From: Datura wrightii
Lineage: Eukaryota > Streptophyta > Magnoliopsida > Solanales > Solanaceae
Reading direction: 5' to 3'
NCBI GenBank assembly: GCA_035772735.1
Contig: JASDFA010000003.1
Location: 64,476,501-64,540,500, forward strand
Length of the DNA stretch: 64,000 bases
The notes under the pieces were generated by a model. It was not told where the DNA came from, did no database searches, and saw nothing but the letters and a program-made list of their open reading frames with translations. The translations under genes and the position numbers were made by a program. This document shows, piece by piece, positions 53,280-64,000 of the stretch. Each line of letters opens with the position of its first letter. Position 1 is the stretch's first letter.

Positions 53280-53284
53280 ATTTG
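53280..53284. repeat. Target-site duplication of S3, right copy (ATTTG)
   Basis: Equals 50670-50674. Confidence 0.93.
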
Positions 53285-53741
53285 ACTCTCAATTTACTTC
53301 CTAATACATGATTTCATGTTTATGAACATTATGCCCTTTTATGCACGATTGATGAATTTCAAGTTTATGAGCCCATGATTTCTAGTATTATGAATTATCA
53401 AAGTATTCATGAATATTATGAATTCCTAAAATTATGAATCCGTGATTTTGAGTTATGAAGCTTGTTTCAAGTATGTATAAATTCATGTCTTGGGCAAGCC
53501 TATGTAAAGTCATGTATGTTTTATCATGATTTTAGCCAAGGCTTGTATGATTTGTTTTAAAGGAACGCTTGGAGTAAAGACTCCCATGTAACTGGTTCAA
53601 GCTATGTTTTGAGACTATAATTATGAGTTGTATGCATGTTTTAGGAGTAGTTTCTAGGACTGAATAGGCCGGGGATTTTGAGGACCCTGGTCTCATAACT
53701 ACACGCTACCATAGGTATAAATTCTTATTTGGGACCTCTCA
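53280..53741 (+). repeat. 3' LTR of element G, part 2 (truncated)
   Basis: It continues the LTR past S3. The end (CTCATAACTACACGCTACCATAGGTAT then GGGACCTC) aligns with the D LTR on minus near 39040-39060. About 1 kb of R/U5 expected after this is absent. Confidence 0.8.
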
Positions 53742-54077
53742 AGAAAGTGGTTGATAGAATCCATGTCAGCTCAAAGTCTTTAATTGACAGGGATAAGGAT
53801 TTGAAAGTTTCATCAAATAAGAATTTCAAGACAAACTCAAATGGGCTGCAATTATCTATTAAAAAGTGTCTTACGATGGAAGAAGATCTCAATCCCAATG
53901 AAGATATTTTCTTCAACTCTTACATCTATTTTAAGGCCCAAATTAAAGTTCAAAAGGAGATAGAATTGGGCCCAAATCAGACCCCAATGGGAGAAAATAT
54001 TGCAGTAATTTTTAATTAGTTTCTAGAATATTTAAGAGTTGTTTTATAGATGTTGACTTTCTAGACTTTGTGTGTGG
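53742..54077. other. Unassigned stretch with an open frame (53729-54019)
   Basis: A plus-strand frame of 96 codons, rich in Lys, Asp and Asn (for example LNPNEDIFFNSYIYFKAQIK), ends at TAA-like TAG 54017-54019. Its first few codons lie in the G LTR, so the true start is unknown. It resembles no retrotransposon domain I recognise. It is bounded by the truncated G LTR and the F LTR. It might be a fragment of a LINE, another element or a captured gene. I do not assign a function. Confidence 0.4.
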
Positions 54078-55489
54078 TGTTCGGTGTATTTCACAACTAC
54101 ACGCAAGTACACGTGGTCTAAAAAGTAGTAAAATGGCTAAAGTAAGCCAAATATCGATCCCACAGGGACTGAACCAAGGTAATAATCGAATTAAGTGTTA
54201 ATGAAGTCTAACTCTAAAAATACAGACAACAATTTAAAGAAGATTTTGAGAGTTGGTTTCCTAATTTATACTAATCTAAAACAAAATTATAAAGTGAGTC
54301 TGAACTATAGTAATGAGCAAGCTGAGGCTAAAACGAACATGCAGGGAAGTAATTTATCGATACAATTTGGTTAATCTTTCCTTCGGTTGCTAGTCAAGAA
54401 TTACTGTCTATGGAGAGAAACTTTCGTATTCTACCCAACTTAAGAATCATGAACCTTCAACCTACATTTCTGTTATAAAAGAATTTCATGTTCTAGCCAT
54501 ACGAAACCGATTCCTTAATTGACTAATACGACTTTCAGATATATTTCTATTCTGAAGGTAAATCAATTCTCAATTTTCCCAAAGTAAGAAGAGATCATAT
54601 CCTACCAATTCACAACTTTCCAATTTCTTTCCTTTTTAGGATAAAATTAGATTTTTTAGATATACAATAACATTGGCCAAACATTAATGCAGTAAGAACA
54701 ACAATTAATAGAACAACCATGGAAGAAAAGATGAAAAACCAAAATGATCAACAATTACATTCCACTACAAATGTTCTTAACCTCAGCAAGAAGTGAATTT
54801 AGCCACTCATTTGTGGATTAAACATCATCAAATGAGTATAAACCATACAAACAATTGAAATAAAGAAGAAAGAGTTAGAGAAGAACCCTATGATTTTTGT
54901 CTCCACAACTGCCTGTAACCCACGTTCTTGCTCAACTAAGTCAGAATAATTAAAAATAAACCTAAGTGTGCTATTTATACTAGTGGAAATTTTTCCCGGA
55001 ATAACAAGCAACGTGTCACGAAGTGCATCGCGGAGCACTGCCTCCGTGACACGGTGCAAACGCGGTCCCTCACTGGAATTTTATGTTCCAGGTAAATATG
55101 GGCAACGTGCCACGACATGTAACACGGGGCTTGGCCAACGTGCCACGGCCCCGATGCGGACCTTCACTGGAATTTGTCCAAGTATCCCACCCGAGGCAGA
55201 CTGCCTCCGCGATGGCAGCATGACACGGCTCCATCGCGGAGCCCCTTTATTTGCTGCTTGTCCTTGACCTTTTCCACTACTCGCTTCCGAGTCCATTCCC
55301 GATTTTCACCAACACGTAACTTAGCTTCCTAAAATTACATTTTTACTGCAAAACAACACTAATCATGTTGGTTAGTATAAATTCACATTTTAACTACAAA
55401 TCACATGAGAATATACAAATAACGATAGATAAACAAGACGAAATAGAGCATTTGAGCATCACTTGGGCATATAATTCTTCCCAAGATCA
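54078..55489 (-). repeat. 3' LTR of element F (1412 bp)
   Basis: TGTTCGGTGTATT...CCAAGATCA on plus. It is collinear with both E LTRs, more diverged from them than they are from each other. Confidence 0.92.
54972..55241 (-). promoter_or_regulatory. TATA box and U3 hairpins, element F 3' LTR
   Basis: TATAAATA on minus (54979-54972). GTGTCACGAAG-n18-CTCCGTGACAC at 55013-55052. A perfect CTCCGCGATGG-n15-CCATCGCGGAG at 55205-55241. The middle copy near 55100-55150 is decayed. Same organisation as E and, in mirrored context, as A. Confidence 0.85.
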
Positions 55490-57284
55490 CTTACCCCACA
55501 CTTAAAACCTTGTTCATCCTCGAACAATACTCTCATATCTCATGCAATTGACACCCACGTATAGCTACTTTGGCTCAACAATTCGAGCTATGGTTATAAC
55601 GATTATTTAATATAGCATATCATCAAGAAAACATGCATCGTCTCATAAACACACTGACATTCACAATATTAAGACCTCCTAGACTCAATAATCGACTCTC
55701 GATCTCGGCAAACTCATGCAAATCAGCTGATCAAGACATCCGACACGAAATTCAATCTCTCATCAAGCATGTTCCCTCACAACACAAGAGAATTACCCCT
55801 TTTCCAATCATATGATTTCCAAAGCATTACATGTAGGGGTATATGAACACGATATCTCTCTCTCCCAAAGAATTCACATGCATCATGTCATGAACCATAG
55901 GCTTGCCTCTAGTGTATTACTCCACTAATATAAGGAAGCGTGATGTAAGATCACGTAGGACTTAACGGGTTGTAATGTAAGCTAAGGAACTAGTAAATAC
56001 CGGGCTAACCAATAATAGCAACTAGCCTCCTTAAGCGCTTTTGAATACATCCCACCATCATTATGAGCATTTTTTCTTCCTTCGTCCTCCCATTCTTTGA
56101 ATTCTTTCTTTATTTTTGTTCCCATTTCTTTAAGCACACTCAACTTAATAACAAAAGATTAGTTATACATCTTCATTTTATTTATATTCAGCAAGTGCAC
56201 CCTTGACCTTATCTTTACTTTCACCACTTCTGCTTTTCCTTTCTTTTTCACACTTTTCACTCCTTGACATTGTGGGAAAATTATTTTTTTTCTTGAGCTC
56301 TTAAGAGTTTTGGATCAAATTCACGGTTAATGAAAAGAAGGGATTAAGCTCGATTTCTACCTCTTCAGTGAAAGAAAAAAATAGACTAAAGGCTCAATGG
56401 GGCTAACTAGGATGTACATTCAAGGTAGGTATGATAAGAAAAAAAAACTTTCGGTTTAATCAAAGAAATGCCTACATCCTTTCCTACACTACACATCCTT
56501 CATTTCGTTTCGTACACACACCAGGCAAGTTCTAGACACTTCACAATAGCATGGAAGAATCGAAACCTCACCTCACACTCATTGCACATGCTCAACTTAA
56601 GACTTCTTCACAGACTCTTGAATTAGGTAATTACAAGAATTTGATATTAAGCCTCAATCACACCGAATCGAACTTTAGGGCCTAGGTATCTAACATGTTT
56701 CACATTTGCATGCTTTCATACGAATCATATTTGAATCTTTAATATCATGTACAACACGCAACAAGACTTTCGAACCATCAAGTAGCGACATGGTTGGAAA
56801 ACAACCAAAAGAAAGAAAATAAAAGAAAGAAAAAAAACTACTCCTATCGACTATAGTTCCTTTAAGACGGTCGTCATCCATCCATCATAGGGAACGGTCA
56901 CTATTTACGACTTCGGTTCAATGGGACTATTCTCAGTAAAAGCACCGAAAACAAAGGCCGAAAAACCCAATCATAAAAAATTCAACAATTTTTTTTTTAA
57001 AATATCGATAATTTCGATAGGAAAAAAAATATTTACACAACCAGCTAACAACAATTCAACACAGCACACAATAGCTTAACATTCATTACATACCGAATTA
57101 CAATACAAAACATACTCACAAAATCACAGGGTCACAATTTTTTCACATGCACAACAACAAGACATGAACATAACAACAACAAAACAACTGGCACCTAACT
57201 ACTCCCACCCCACACTTAAACCGAACACTATCCCCATGTTCATCAAATTCACATAGCACAGAAGTAGGTGGTGAAACTCCCTGA
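55490..57284 (-). other. Polypurine tract (55490-55505) and long 3' untranslated region, element F
   Basis: Collinear with E 23720-25554. AT-rich with poly-A runs near 56350-56840 and 56980-57030. No coding motif. Frames such as 55633-55815 and 56690-56881 are chance. Confidence 0.7.
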
Positions 57285-58484
57285 TCAATCGATGTATTCA
57301 ACTTCTTTGTCTGGTGCCATTGCCTCATCCCCCATATCTGAATCGCCCCCGCTATCTTCATCTGACTCAATATCTGAGTCATCGCGGCATGTCTCCTCAT
57401 CAGTGGGGACATCATCATCAACAGGCTCCAAAAAAGCAGGCCCCAGTAGGCATAGAGCCTAACATTTTCGCCAAAGGGGTAATCTAGCTCGAGCTGCCAT
57501 AGCTCATCTTCTGTTGCTGGCCTCCTGCCTATGCGCAACTGCAACATCTGCATCCTGTACATGCTGGCCATACATTGATCATCCCGAGCATGTCGCTGGC
57601 TAGTGTAAGAACTGGCCCGTGAGTGGTGTCGGGTGCCTTGGTTTTGGTGACGTCCAAAGCATGCCTATCCATCTACGGGATGTATTCTAGGGATTCCTCC
57701 TCGATGTCAAGGCCCCTTAGAAATGTGGTCAGCAAACCACCAAACCCGTACCTATGCCCTTGATGCAAATGGGCTCTCTTCATGGCGGAGATGATCACCG
57801 CCCCAACATTAATCTCCAGCCCTTCATCCGATCCCCGGTGACATCTGTCATGTGCACCCCCGGGATCGGGCAGGAACACACTATTTTAAGCCAAATCTTG
57901 GCTTCTCTGTTCATTTGAGAGTAAGGCAGCGTCTGATGATAGCCTCTCTCCTTGTGCCTGCTCCACTGTGCTGTCGAACGGGCTCCACACAGAGTGCGTC
58001 TGATATCTGCATAGGGTGGAGGTATGTTCAGCTGCCGGAGTACATGGGTGTTTGTGTCCCGCGCCCCCAATATGGCATTTAGGTAGTGGGGCTCAAAGGT
58101 GACAACCTTCCCCCTTATCTTGATGGTGTTACTGCGGAGTGTCGGGTTCCAGTTTGCGTAGAACTCCCGAATCAAGTGGAGGTTGCACTCCTTGGGCTCT
58201 TCGAAGATGAAGTTCAGCCCTGCAACGTCAATCCTGTGTACGATTCTGGGGAATTCCTGTGCAAGTGGCTCCCTTGCAATGTGCTACTCAGGGAAGTATT
58301 TGGTCTCCTTGTGTTTGGCATACCATTTCTTCCCTTCATCCGTCACCCATTGGGTTCCGTATTGACTGCGTTAGCCGCATGGAACCGCTGGTGCTGCTGG
58401 GACTGTCGTTCCCAGTCTAATTCTTTTTCTCCCGGCGCCTGATGTAGATATGCCCTTTCTTTTGTCTTGCCTGCTTGACATCAT
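57285..58484 (-). pseudogene. Athila third ORF (ORF3), element F
   Basis: Homologous to 25555-26763. Start at 58484 or 58481 (MMSSRQDKRKG). Conserved segments: KKWYAKHKETKYFP, IREFYANWNPTLRSNTIKIR, VTFEPHYLNAILGARDTNTH and CGARSTAQWSRHKERGYHQT (open 58175-57795). A gap or frameshift near 57835 loses the VCLVYA residues of E; the next part gives HQGHRYGFGGLLTTFLRGLD. The acidic C-terminus (region 57440-57290, with DEETCRDDSDIESDEDSGGD in its frame) ends at a TGA 57287-57285. Stops replace Gln and Glu in the N-terminal part. It has Trp and Gln where E has stops, so the two copies decayed independently. No membrane segment seen. Confidence 0.76.
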
Positions 58485-58488
58485 TCCG

Positions 58489-59130
58489 GTCAAATCAAAC
58501 AGACAGTCCCAATGTTATTCAAGTCAAAAATTTGCTTCGATTAAGGTTGGGTTGAGTTAGGCCACCCCACACTTAATCTTTAGCCACAATGAAAACAATT
58601 CGGCAAGACAAGCATTCTTTTCAAACTTTTATCAATCAACTTGCCTTGTGCATTCAGATAAGTCGATGGAATAATGACTAAGTACTACTCAGACTTCGTA
58701 CAACTAATCACAATTTCACCATCAATTTCATTACATCACATAGCACTTAGCCAAACTTTTTCTCAACAATAGCAACCTATACAATTCACCAATTTCATTT
58801 TCCCAAAAAATCCCTTGTTTATTTAGCATATTCATCCATATTCACAACATCATTTACATTACCCAACATGCACAACCCAATCATTTTCAAATTTTCAACC
58901 AAATTTAGTTTCTTCCTATTCAAATTCCAACCCTAGCTACCAATTTCGCACAAATTCAATCAAACATGTATTTATCGAGTTCATATAATCATAACGATAC
59001 TACGAACGTTAATCAACAATAACATAAATGAATTCATACTCAATTTACACTTAGGGCAAGCTTTAGCTACCTCACATGCTCAAAAATTGCAAATTTCGGT
59101 AAATATTGAGGTTATGTTCAAGAACGTACC
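58489..59130 (-). other. Intron-like segment before ORF3, element F
   Basis: Donor AAAG|GTACGTTC (GT at 59130-59129) is preserved, but the acceptor dinucleotide reads CG at 58488-58487 instead of AG. The length is nearly that of the E segment (636 nt). Splicing at the E-type site would fail in this copy. Confidence 0.5.
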
Positions 59131-59335
59131 TTTAATTCGATGAACTTGAAGAAATGTTGAAGAAAATTTGATCCTAAGTCCGTGTCACGTTTGGGGAGGG
59201 GGGATTTTGGGGAGTTTGTCGCGGAGGGGAGTGAGAAATGGGAAAAATAGGGTGTTTTCGGGGTTAAAAAGAAGGTTTTTCGCACGGATCACCCGGCTAC
59301 CCGATGTGACCCATCGCTAATAACACTTCAACGTG

Positions 59336-59366
59336 TCTTTTTCTTTTTCTTTTTCTTTTTCTTTTT
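59336..59366. repeat. TTTTTC microsatellite in element F
   Basis: Five copies of a 6-base unit follow CAACGTGTC, the first bases of the palindrome found in E at 27596. The rest of the hairpin pair is missing. The remaining spacer 59131-59335 and 59367-59455 holds no gene. Confidence 0.9.
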
Positions 59367-59455
59367 AACTACTTGGACTCATCTATTACAATAATTTCAC
59401 GGATTGCCTCCCGTGCAGCGCCTGGTTTACCGTCGTGGCTCGACATCATTAAAGC

Positions 59456-60560
59456 TCAATCATCCGCTAGAGTGACGGACATTTTCTCTCGAATAACGTC
59501 CTCACCCCAATAATGCTTACACCGCTGCCCATTAACCAAGAACGTGGCACTTCGATCTTCTTGCCACAACTCCACTGCCCCGTGCGGGGTCATTCTCACT
59601 ACCTCAAACGGCCCTGACCATTTGGACCGCAATTTCCCTAGAAACAGCTTCAATCTTGAATTGAAAAGCAACTCTTTCTGCCCCGGCTCGAAAATACGAT
59701 GCACCATATGCTTATCGTGCCACCTCTTTATTTTCTCATTGTAGCCCTTGGCACTTTCATAAGCATGCCAACGAAACTCATCAAGTTCGCTGAGTTGCAT
59801 CAGCCTCTTCTTGCCCGCTAGCTCTAGGTCCATATTCAATTTCGTCACGGCCCAAAAAGCTCGGTGTTCTAGCTTCACCGGTAGATGACACATTTTTCCG
59901 TAGACCAATCGGTATGGAGAAGTCCCAATTGGTGTCTTGTAAGAAGTTCTACATGCCCACAATGCATCATCGAGTTTGCTTGACCAATCACTACGTTGTG
60001 CATTTACTGTTTTCTGGAGAATCTGCTTCATTTCTCTGTTCGACACCTCCACTTGCCCAATAGTTTGGGGATGATATGTTATTGCCACCTTGTGGCGCAC
60101 CCCATACTTAGCCAGCAACTTTTTAAAACTTGCATTGACAAAATGAGCCCCTTCATCACTGATAATGGCTCAGGGTGTCCAGAACCTGGTGAAAATGTGT
60201 TTCTTCACAAATTTTGTTACCACCTTGTTGTCATTCCTGGGGCAAGCTAGTGCTTCAACCCACTTTGATACATAATCAACAGCCACCAAGATGTAACGTT
60301 TACCAAATGGCGGTGGGAACGGGCCCATGAAATCAATACCCCATACATCAAAGATCTCCACCTCTAGTATATGCTACAGCGGCATCTCTTGCCTCCTACC
60401 AATTGTGCCTGTCCTTTGACATCTATCACACATTTTGACATATGCCATTGAGTCTCTGAATAGTGTAGGCTAAAAGAAACCTAACTGTAGAACTTTGTGC
60501 GCTGTCCGCTCGCCTCTGTGGTGCCCTCCATACAATGAAGAGTGACAACTCCTCAAAACT
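59456..60560 (-). pseudogene. Element F pol: integrase
   Basis: It starts with SCHSSLYGGHHRGERTAHKV (HH of the zinc site) and a DRCQRTG-like Cys pair near 60410. The catalytic D is in EIFDVWGIDFMGPF at 60361-60320. The ORF stops at FTRFWTP near 60170, where a TGA replaces the codon after TIIS (second Asp region, IISDEGAHF-like). The frame from 60118 is open to 59456: KYGVRHKVAITYHPQTIGQV with E in VEVSNRE, CRTSYKTPIGTSPYRLVYGK, KWSGPFEVVRMTPHGAVELW and a stop at 59458-59456. About 220 codons of C-terminal integrase are uninterrupted, better than E. Confidence 0.88.
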
Positions 60561-61250
60561 TCTGCAATCTGGCTCTCCGGGATGCATCTTCTCATAACCT
60601 GATCCGGTCCCTGTTTAAACAAGTACGGCTCATCCCAAATAAAATACCTGCAATCATGCTTCAATTTTTTTCTCTGTTGAGCCATAGCCTCCAGTGGATA
60701 GACTCCACTCACTAGCAAATTCACTATGTCTACATACCACGGGATCTCGGCTTCCCCTATTGCCAAGAGCTGCTCATCCGGGAACTCCTCTTTAATGTCG
60801 TCACATTCCTTCCCATGCGAGGGGCTTTCCAATCGCGATAGGTGATCTACCACTTGATTCTCGCTCCCCTTTTTGTCTTTAATTTCTGGGTCAAACTCTT
60901 GCAACAACAAGATCCATCTGATCAGCCTGGGCTTTGCATCCTTCTTGTTAAATAGATACCGAATCGCTGCATGATCGGTATACACCACTACTCCGAACCC
61001 ACCAAATAGGACCTGAATTTATCAAACGCAAACACCAATGCTAGCATCTCCTTCTCTGTGACTGTATAATTACTTTGAGCAGTGTTCAGTGTTTTGCTTG
61101 CATAATGAATAGAATGAAAGATTCTATTCTTCCGCTGCCCCAATACAGCTCCCACAGCCACGTCGCTTGAATCACACATCAGTTCAAATGGTTGTTCCCA
61201 ATTCGGAGAAAAAAGGATAGGTGCTTCTATCAATTTCTACTTCAACTCCT
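60561..61250 (-). pseudogene. Element F pol: RNase H and linker
   Basis: 61233-60988 reads PNWEQPFELMCDSSDVAVGA (first acid), FHSIHYASKTLNTAQSNYTV and TEKEMLALVFAFDKFRSYLV (second acid), then a one-base shift. 60988-60470 gives VYTDHAAIRYLFNKKDAKPR (third acid), LLQEFDPEIKDKKGSENQVV, HLSRLESPSHGKECDDIKEE and then the integrase-side linker. Catalytic residues are all present. Only a frameshift near 60990 separates the two halves. The equivalent E region has lost the linker between about 29300 and 29270. Confidence 0.86.
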
Positions 61251-62060
61251 CGAATGCTTTGACACACTCATCATCCAACTCAAACTTCACCTGTTTTTCT
61301 AGCAATCTGCATAATGGTCTAGAAATTTTGGAGAAGTTTTTGATGAACCGTCTGTAGAACCCTGCATGCCCGAGGAAACTGCGAACACCCTCACCGGTGA
61401 TGGTAGCTTCTCAATAACTTCGATCTTAGCACGATCGACCTCCAACCCCTTGCAAGACACTTTATGGCCAAGGACGATACCCTCCTTGACTAAGAAATGA
61501 CATTTCTCCCAGTTGAGTACAAGGTTGGATTCTTCACAGCGAGCTAGCACCCTGTCAAGATTCTGCAAACAAGTAGAAAACAAATTACCGAAAACAGAAA
61601 AATCATCCATAAATATCTCGACAAAATCCTCCACCATGTCATGAAAGATAGCTATCATGCATCTCTAGAATGTGGCGGGTGCATTGCATAACCCAAATGG
61701 CATCCTCCTAAAAGCATATGTCCCATAAGGACATGTGAAGGTAGTCTTCTCCTGATCCTCCGGTGCTATGGCTATTTGGTTATAGCCAGAGTACCCATCA
61801 AGGAAACAATAGTATTTTTGTCCCGCCAATCTGTCCAATATTTGATCGATGAACGGGATAGGATAGTGATCTTTCCCTGTGGCTTCATTAAGCTTTCTGT
61901 AGTCCATGCAAATCCACCAGCCTGTGACGGTGCGAGTAGGGATCAACTCATTCTTCTCATTGGTGACCACAGTCATCCCTTCCTTTCTTTGGGACACACT
62001 GAATGGGGCTGACCCATTCACTGTCCGAAATAGGATAGACCACACCTGCATCAAGCCACT
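61251..62060 (-). pseudogene. Element F pol: reverse transcriptase
   Basis: 62054-61665 is open: MTVVTNEKNELIPTRTVTGW, ICMDYRKLNEATGKDHYPIP, FLDGYSGYNQIAIAPEDQEK, TCPYGTYAFRRMPFGLCNAP, then TAG for Gln (QRCM). 61658-61299 continues with the catalytic FMDD at 61602-61613 and NLDRVLARCEESNLVLNWEK, then a small deletion near 61400 that shifts the frame in the VKGVRSFLGH region. All RT sequence blocks are visible in order. Cys is retained where E has TGA. Confidence 0.88.
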
Positions 62061-62927
62061 TAATTACTTCTTTCCTAACTACGTCTTTCATTGCCGGATT
62101 CAACCTGCGCTGAGGATGAACAGTTGGCTTTGCTCCTGTCTCCATAAAAATTATGTGTGTGCAAAAAGCAGGGTTGATCCCCTGAATATCTGACATTTGC
62201 CGGCCCATTGCTTTCTTCCTTCTTCTGAGGACCACTAATGCTTTCTTTTCCTGTGCCTCTGTCAATTCCGCGGAGAGGATAGCTGGCAAAGTATCCTCTT
62301 CCCCCAAAAGACATATTTTAAATGGGGAGGCAATGTTTTCAATTCCATCTTTGGTGCTTCCTCAATAGATGGTTTCGGCAATGGTTCCAGGGACCTCATT
62401 AAAGGCTGAAAGTCCTGCTTCCTTGGATACATTTGTGGTTCATTCGGAATTTGCACCACCTCATAAGTATCTCTATCTCCGAAATGATTAGAGCTCTGTA
62501 ATGCTCTTTCCAATGAATCTCGGGATTCTACAATCTGAAGAATTTCTGCTTGATCAAGCACACTGATTGCTAAAAGCTCCTCATGTATGGTCAGAAGCTT
62601 CATGGCGTTAAATACATCAAATAGCTCCACCTTGTCATGCGCCCGCGTTGTTAGATGCCCTGAGGCTACATCAATCAAAGCTTTCCCGGTTGCCAAGAAA
62701 GGACGTCCCAAAATAAATGGGACTTCCGCATCCGGCTCAAAATCCAGCACAACAAAATCTACCGGGAAGATAAGGGAGCCCGCTTGCCCCAGCACGTCCT
62801 CCACAATGCCATCTGGTCTGGCCAAAGAACGATCCCCTAACTGCAAGATTACTGTAGTTGGTCTAGGACTGCCCAGCCCCAACTTCTTGAATACCGATGT
62901 CGGCATCAAGTTAATGCTCGCTCCCAA
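62061..62927 (-). pseudogene. Element F pol: aspartic protease and protease-RT linker
   Basis: 62927-62262 is open for 221 codons: GASINLMPTSVFKKLGLGSP (following DL, so the protease site is DLGA), LARPDGIVEDVLGQAGSLIF, DFVVLDFEPDAEVPFILGRP and LEPLPKPSIEEAPKMELKTL. A one-base change near 62310 shifts the frame. The next segment, 62307-61957, gives GEEDTLPAILSAELTEAQEK and GINPAFCTHIIFMETGAKPT. Another shift occurs at PKKGR before RT. Where E has stops at two places in this block, F is open. Confidence 0.87.
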
Positions 62928-64000
62928 ATCGCATAGTCCACGAGCTCAGATACTTTGCCCAATTGTGATTTGAATTGCAAAGCTCCCAGGGTCCTTGAGC
63001 TTTGTTGGAAACCTATTCTGTATCCGGGAAGTGCACTCCTCCGTAAGCGCCACCGTAGCATACTCTGGCAATCTGTTTTTGTTCGCCACGATGTCCTTGA
63101 TATATTTTGCATACTTCGGCACTCCCTGCAAAACATCAACAAGAGGTAAATTAATGTGTATCTGTTTAAACACCTCCATGAACTTTTTGAAACATTCTTC
63201 CTCCTTGTGTTTCTTTAATCTTTGAGGGAAAGGGGGTGGTGGTCTTTCTGGTTCAGCTTCCTTCTTCTTCCCCCTCTCATCATCGTGTTCCCTTTCTTTC
63301 TCCACTGCTCCTGACTGCTGAGGTGGTCTTTCTGGTTCCACCTCCTTGAGTTGTAAACAACTCCTTGTGGTCACTGCATTCACTAGCTTGGGATTTGGGT
63401 CAGTGTCACTCGGTAGTCCTACTCTTGGCCTAGTGTTTTAAGCTCCAGCTAGTTGCCCAAACTGGTACTCCACTGCCTTTCTAGCTAACTGATTGTTCTT
63501 TACATCTGCCGCCAACTTCACATAGTCAGCCTGCCATTGAGCTTGGTTAGCTATCATTGTTTTAAACATTTCCTCAATACTGGGTGATGGTGGTGGAGGA
63601 GGTGCATTGTTGCTTCTGTATTGAGCCTGATAGTTCTACTGCCCTCCTTGATTTCTCTGTGCACCCTGATTCGAACTCTGCCCTTAATGGCTATTACTAC
63701 CCCAGGAGAAATTCGGATGATTCCTCCAATTAGAGTTGTAGTTTTTGCCATACTGTTGGTGATTATCTCTTTGTACATTACTAACAAAGTTCACTAAATC
63801 TGGATTTGCACCACAACACTCAGCTGAGTGTTCATTACTACCGCATACTTCACACCAAATCTGCTGCACTGCATTAACTGGGGCTTGAGATTGATTTAAG
63901 CTCATATTGCTGAAGTGGGTGTTGAGTTGATTTTACAACGCAGCTATCTATGCAGCGATAGCTGTAAACCCATCCACTTCCAAGACTCCTTCTGCTTTCC
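62928..64000 (-). pseudogene. Element F gag, C-terminal part (runs off the window)
   Basis: MSLNQSQAPVNAVQQIWCEV leads into the zinc knuckle (C-E-V-C...H-S-A-E-C-C, about 63850-63810). A Gln/Asn-rich part (SNVQRDNHQQYGKNYNSNWR), stops near 63684, a proline run and FKTMIANQAQWQADYVKLAA follow. Next, 63383-62946 is open with PERPPQQSGAVEKEREHDDE, KKHKEEECFKKFMEVFKQIH and CTSRIQNRFPTKLKDPGSFA. A TGA (62946-62948) replaces the codon before ARGLCDLGA. The capsid-like N-terminal domain lies beyond 64000. Confidence 0.86.

Larger units (their letters stand above)
41867..53741 (+). mobile_element. Element G: chimeric chromovirus-type gypsy element in element C
   Basis: 5' LTR (41867-44269), PBS, gag, protease, RT, RNase H twice, integrase, tail, PPT, and a 3' LTR (49979-50674 plus 53280-53741) interrupted by S3 and truncated at its end. 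The two LTRs are of different subfamilies, and the interior changes at about 47807. The left flank is AGTTG in C RT. The right duplication cannot be seen. Confidence 0.85.
54078..64000 (-). mobile_element. Element F: second Athila-type element (5' end beyond the window)
   Basis: Minus-strand copy of the E family: 3' LTR at 54078-55489, PPT, long untranslated region, ORF3, intron-like segment, integrase, RNase H, RT, protease, gag running off the right edge. The left flank is GTGTG (54073-54077). It is collinear with E except that the internal hairpin pair is replaced by a TTTTTC repeat. Confidence 0.93.

Noticed and set aside
49979..53741. Two separate solo LTRs flanking S3
   Set aside because: The ATTTG duplication and alignment to one D-type LTR show a single LTR split by S3.
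54078..64000. Endogenous pararetrovirus
   Set aside because: Integrase, LTRs and Athila-type PBS in the sister copy identify an LTR retrotransposon; no movement protein or viral coat motif was seen.

Overview
The window is plant nuclear DNA built entirely of nested LTR retrotransposons. I found no host protein gene, rRNA, tRNA or CRISPR array. Seven gypsy-type elements and three solo LTRs can be separated using LTR ends (TG...CA), primer-binding sites (PBS), polypurine tracts (PPT), domain order and target-site duplications (TSD). All reading frames are broken by stops, frameshifts, deletions or insertions. The lineages (chromovirus with initiator-Met PBS, Athila with Asp-type PBS and a third ORF) point to a large-genome eudicot. 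Solanaceae is my guess, not a demonstrated fact.

Layout. Element A (+, Tekay/Del-like chromovirus, 1-7453; its 5' LTR is cut by the window edge) sits in the integrase of element B (-, 7454-16938). B also carries solo LTR S1 (9956-12937, TSD GTGGA) in its protease region. B itself sits in the gag of element C (+), visible at 16939-18858 and again at 41440-41866. C's reverse transcriptase is split by solo LTR S2 (TSD CATCA), whose halves lie at 18859-20350 and 40315-41439. Element D (-, 20351-40309, TSD GTGAT/TTGAT) sits inside S2. The Athila-type element E (-, 22312-34911, TSD ACACT) sits inside D. C is therefore the outermost of four layers C > S2 > D > E. C is also entered by element G (+, 41867 to about 53741). 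G's 3' LTR holds solo LTR S3 (50675-53279, TSD ATTTG), which belongs to the same family as A. An unassigned stretch of about 340 bases (53742-54077) precedes a second Athila copy, F (-, 54078 to beyond 64000).

The signal most worth following is a GC-rich hairpin module. Palindromes of constant 40-base span, with arms GTGTCACGGAG and CTCCGTGACAC, accompany a CTCCGCGATGG/CCATCGCGGAG palindrome. They lie just upstream of the TATA box in the U3 of two unrelated lineages: the chromovirus LTRs (A, S3) and the Athila LTRs (E, F). Two further copies lie inside Athila E, upstream of a third ORF whose 5' leader contains a plausible intron of about 640 nt. This suggests, without proving it, that ORF3 has its own transcription unit controlled by a module shared with the LTRs. 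A second set of palindromes built on CAACGACC/GGTCGTTG and ACGACTCGTGG marks the U3 of the other chromovirus family (B, D, G, S1).

Element G looks like a recombinant. Its two LTRs are of different subfamilies, and its RNase H region occurs twice across a 13-base direct repeat. Other structural marks are a 37-base minisatellite in S1 and a deletion scar in D with an 18-base templated insertion. Many nonsense codons are CAG to TAG, as expected from methylated-cytosine decay.
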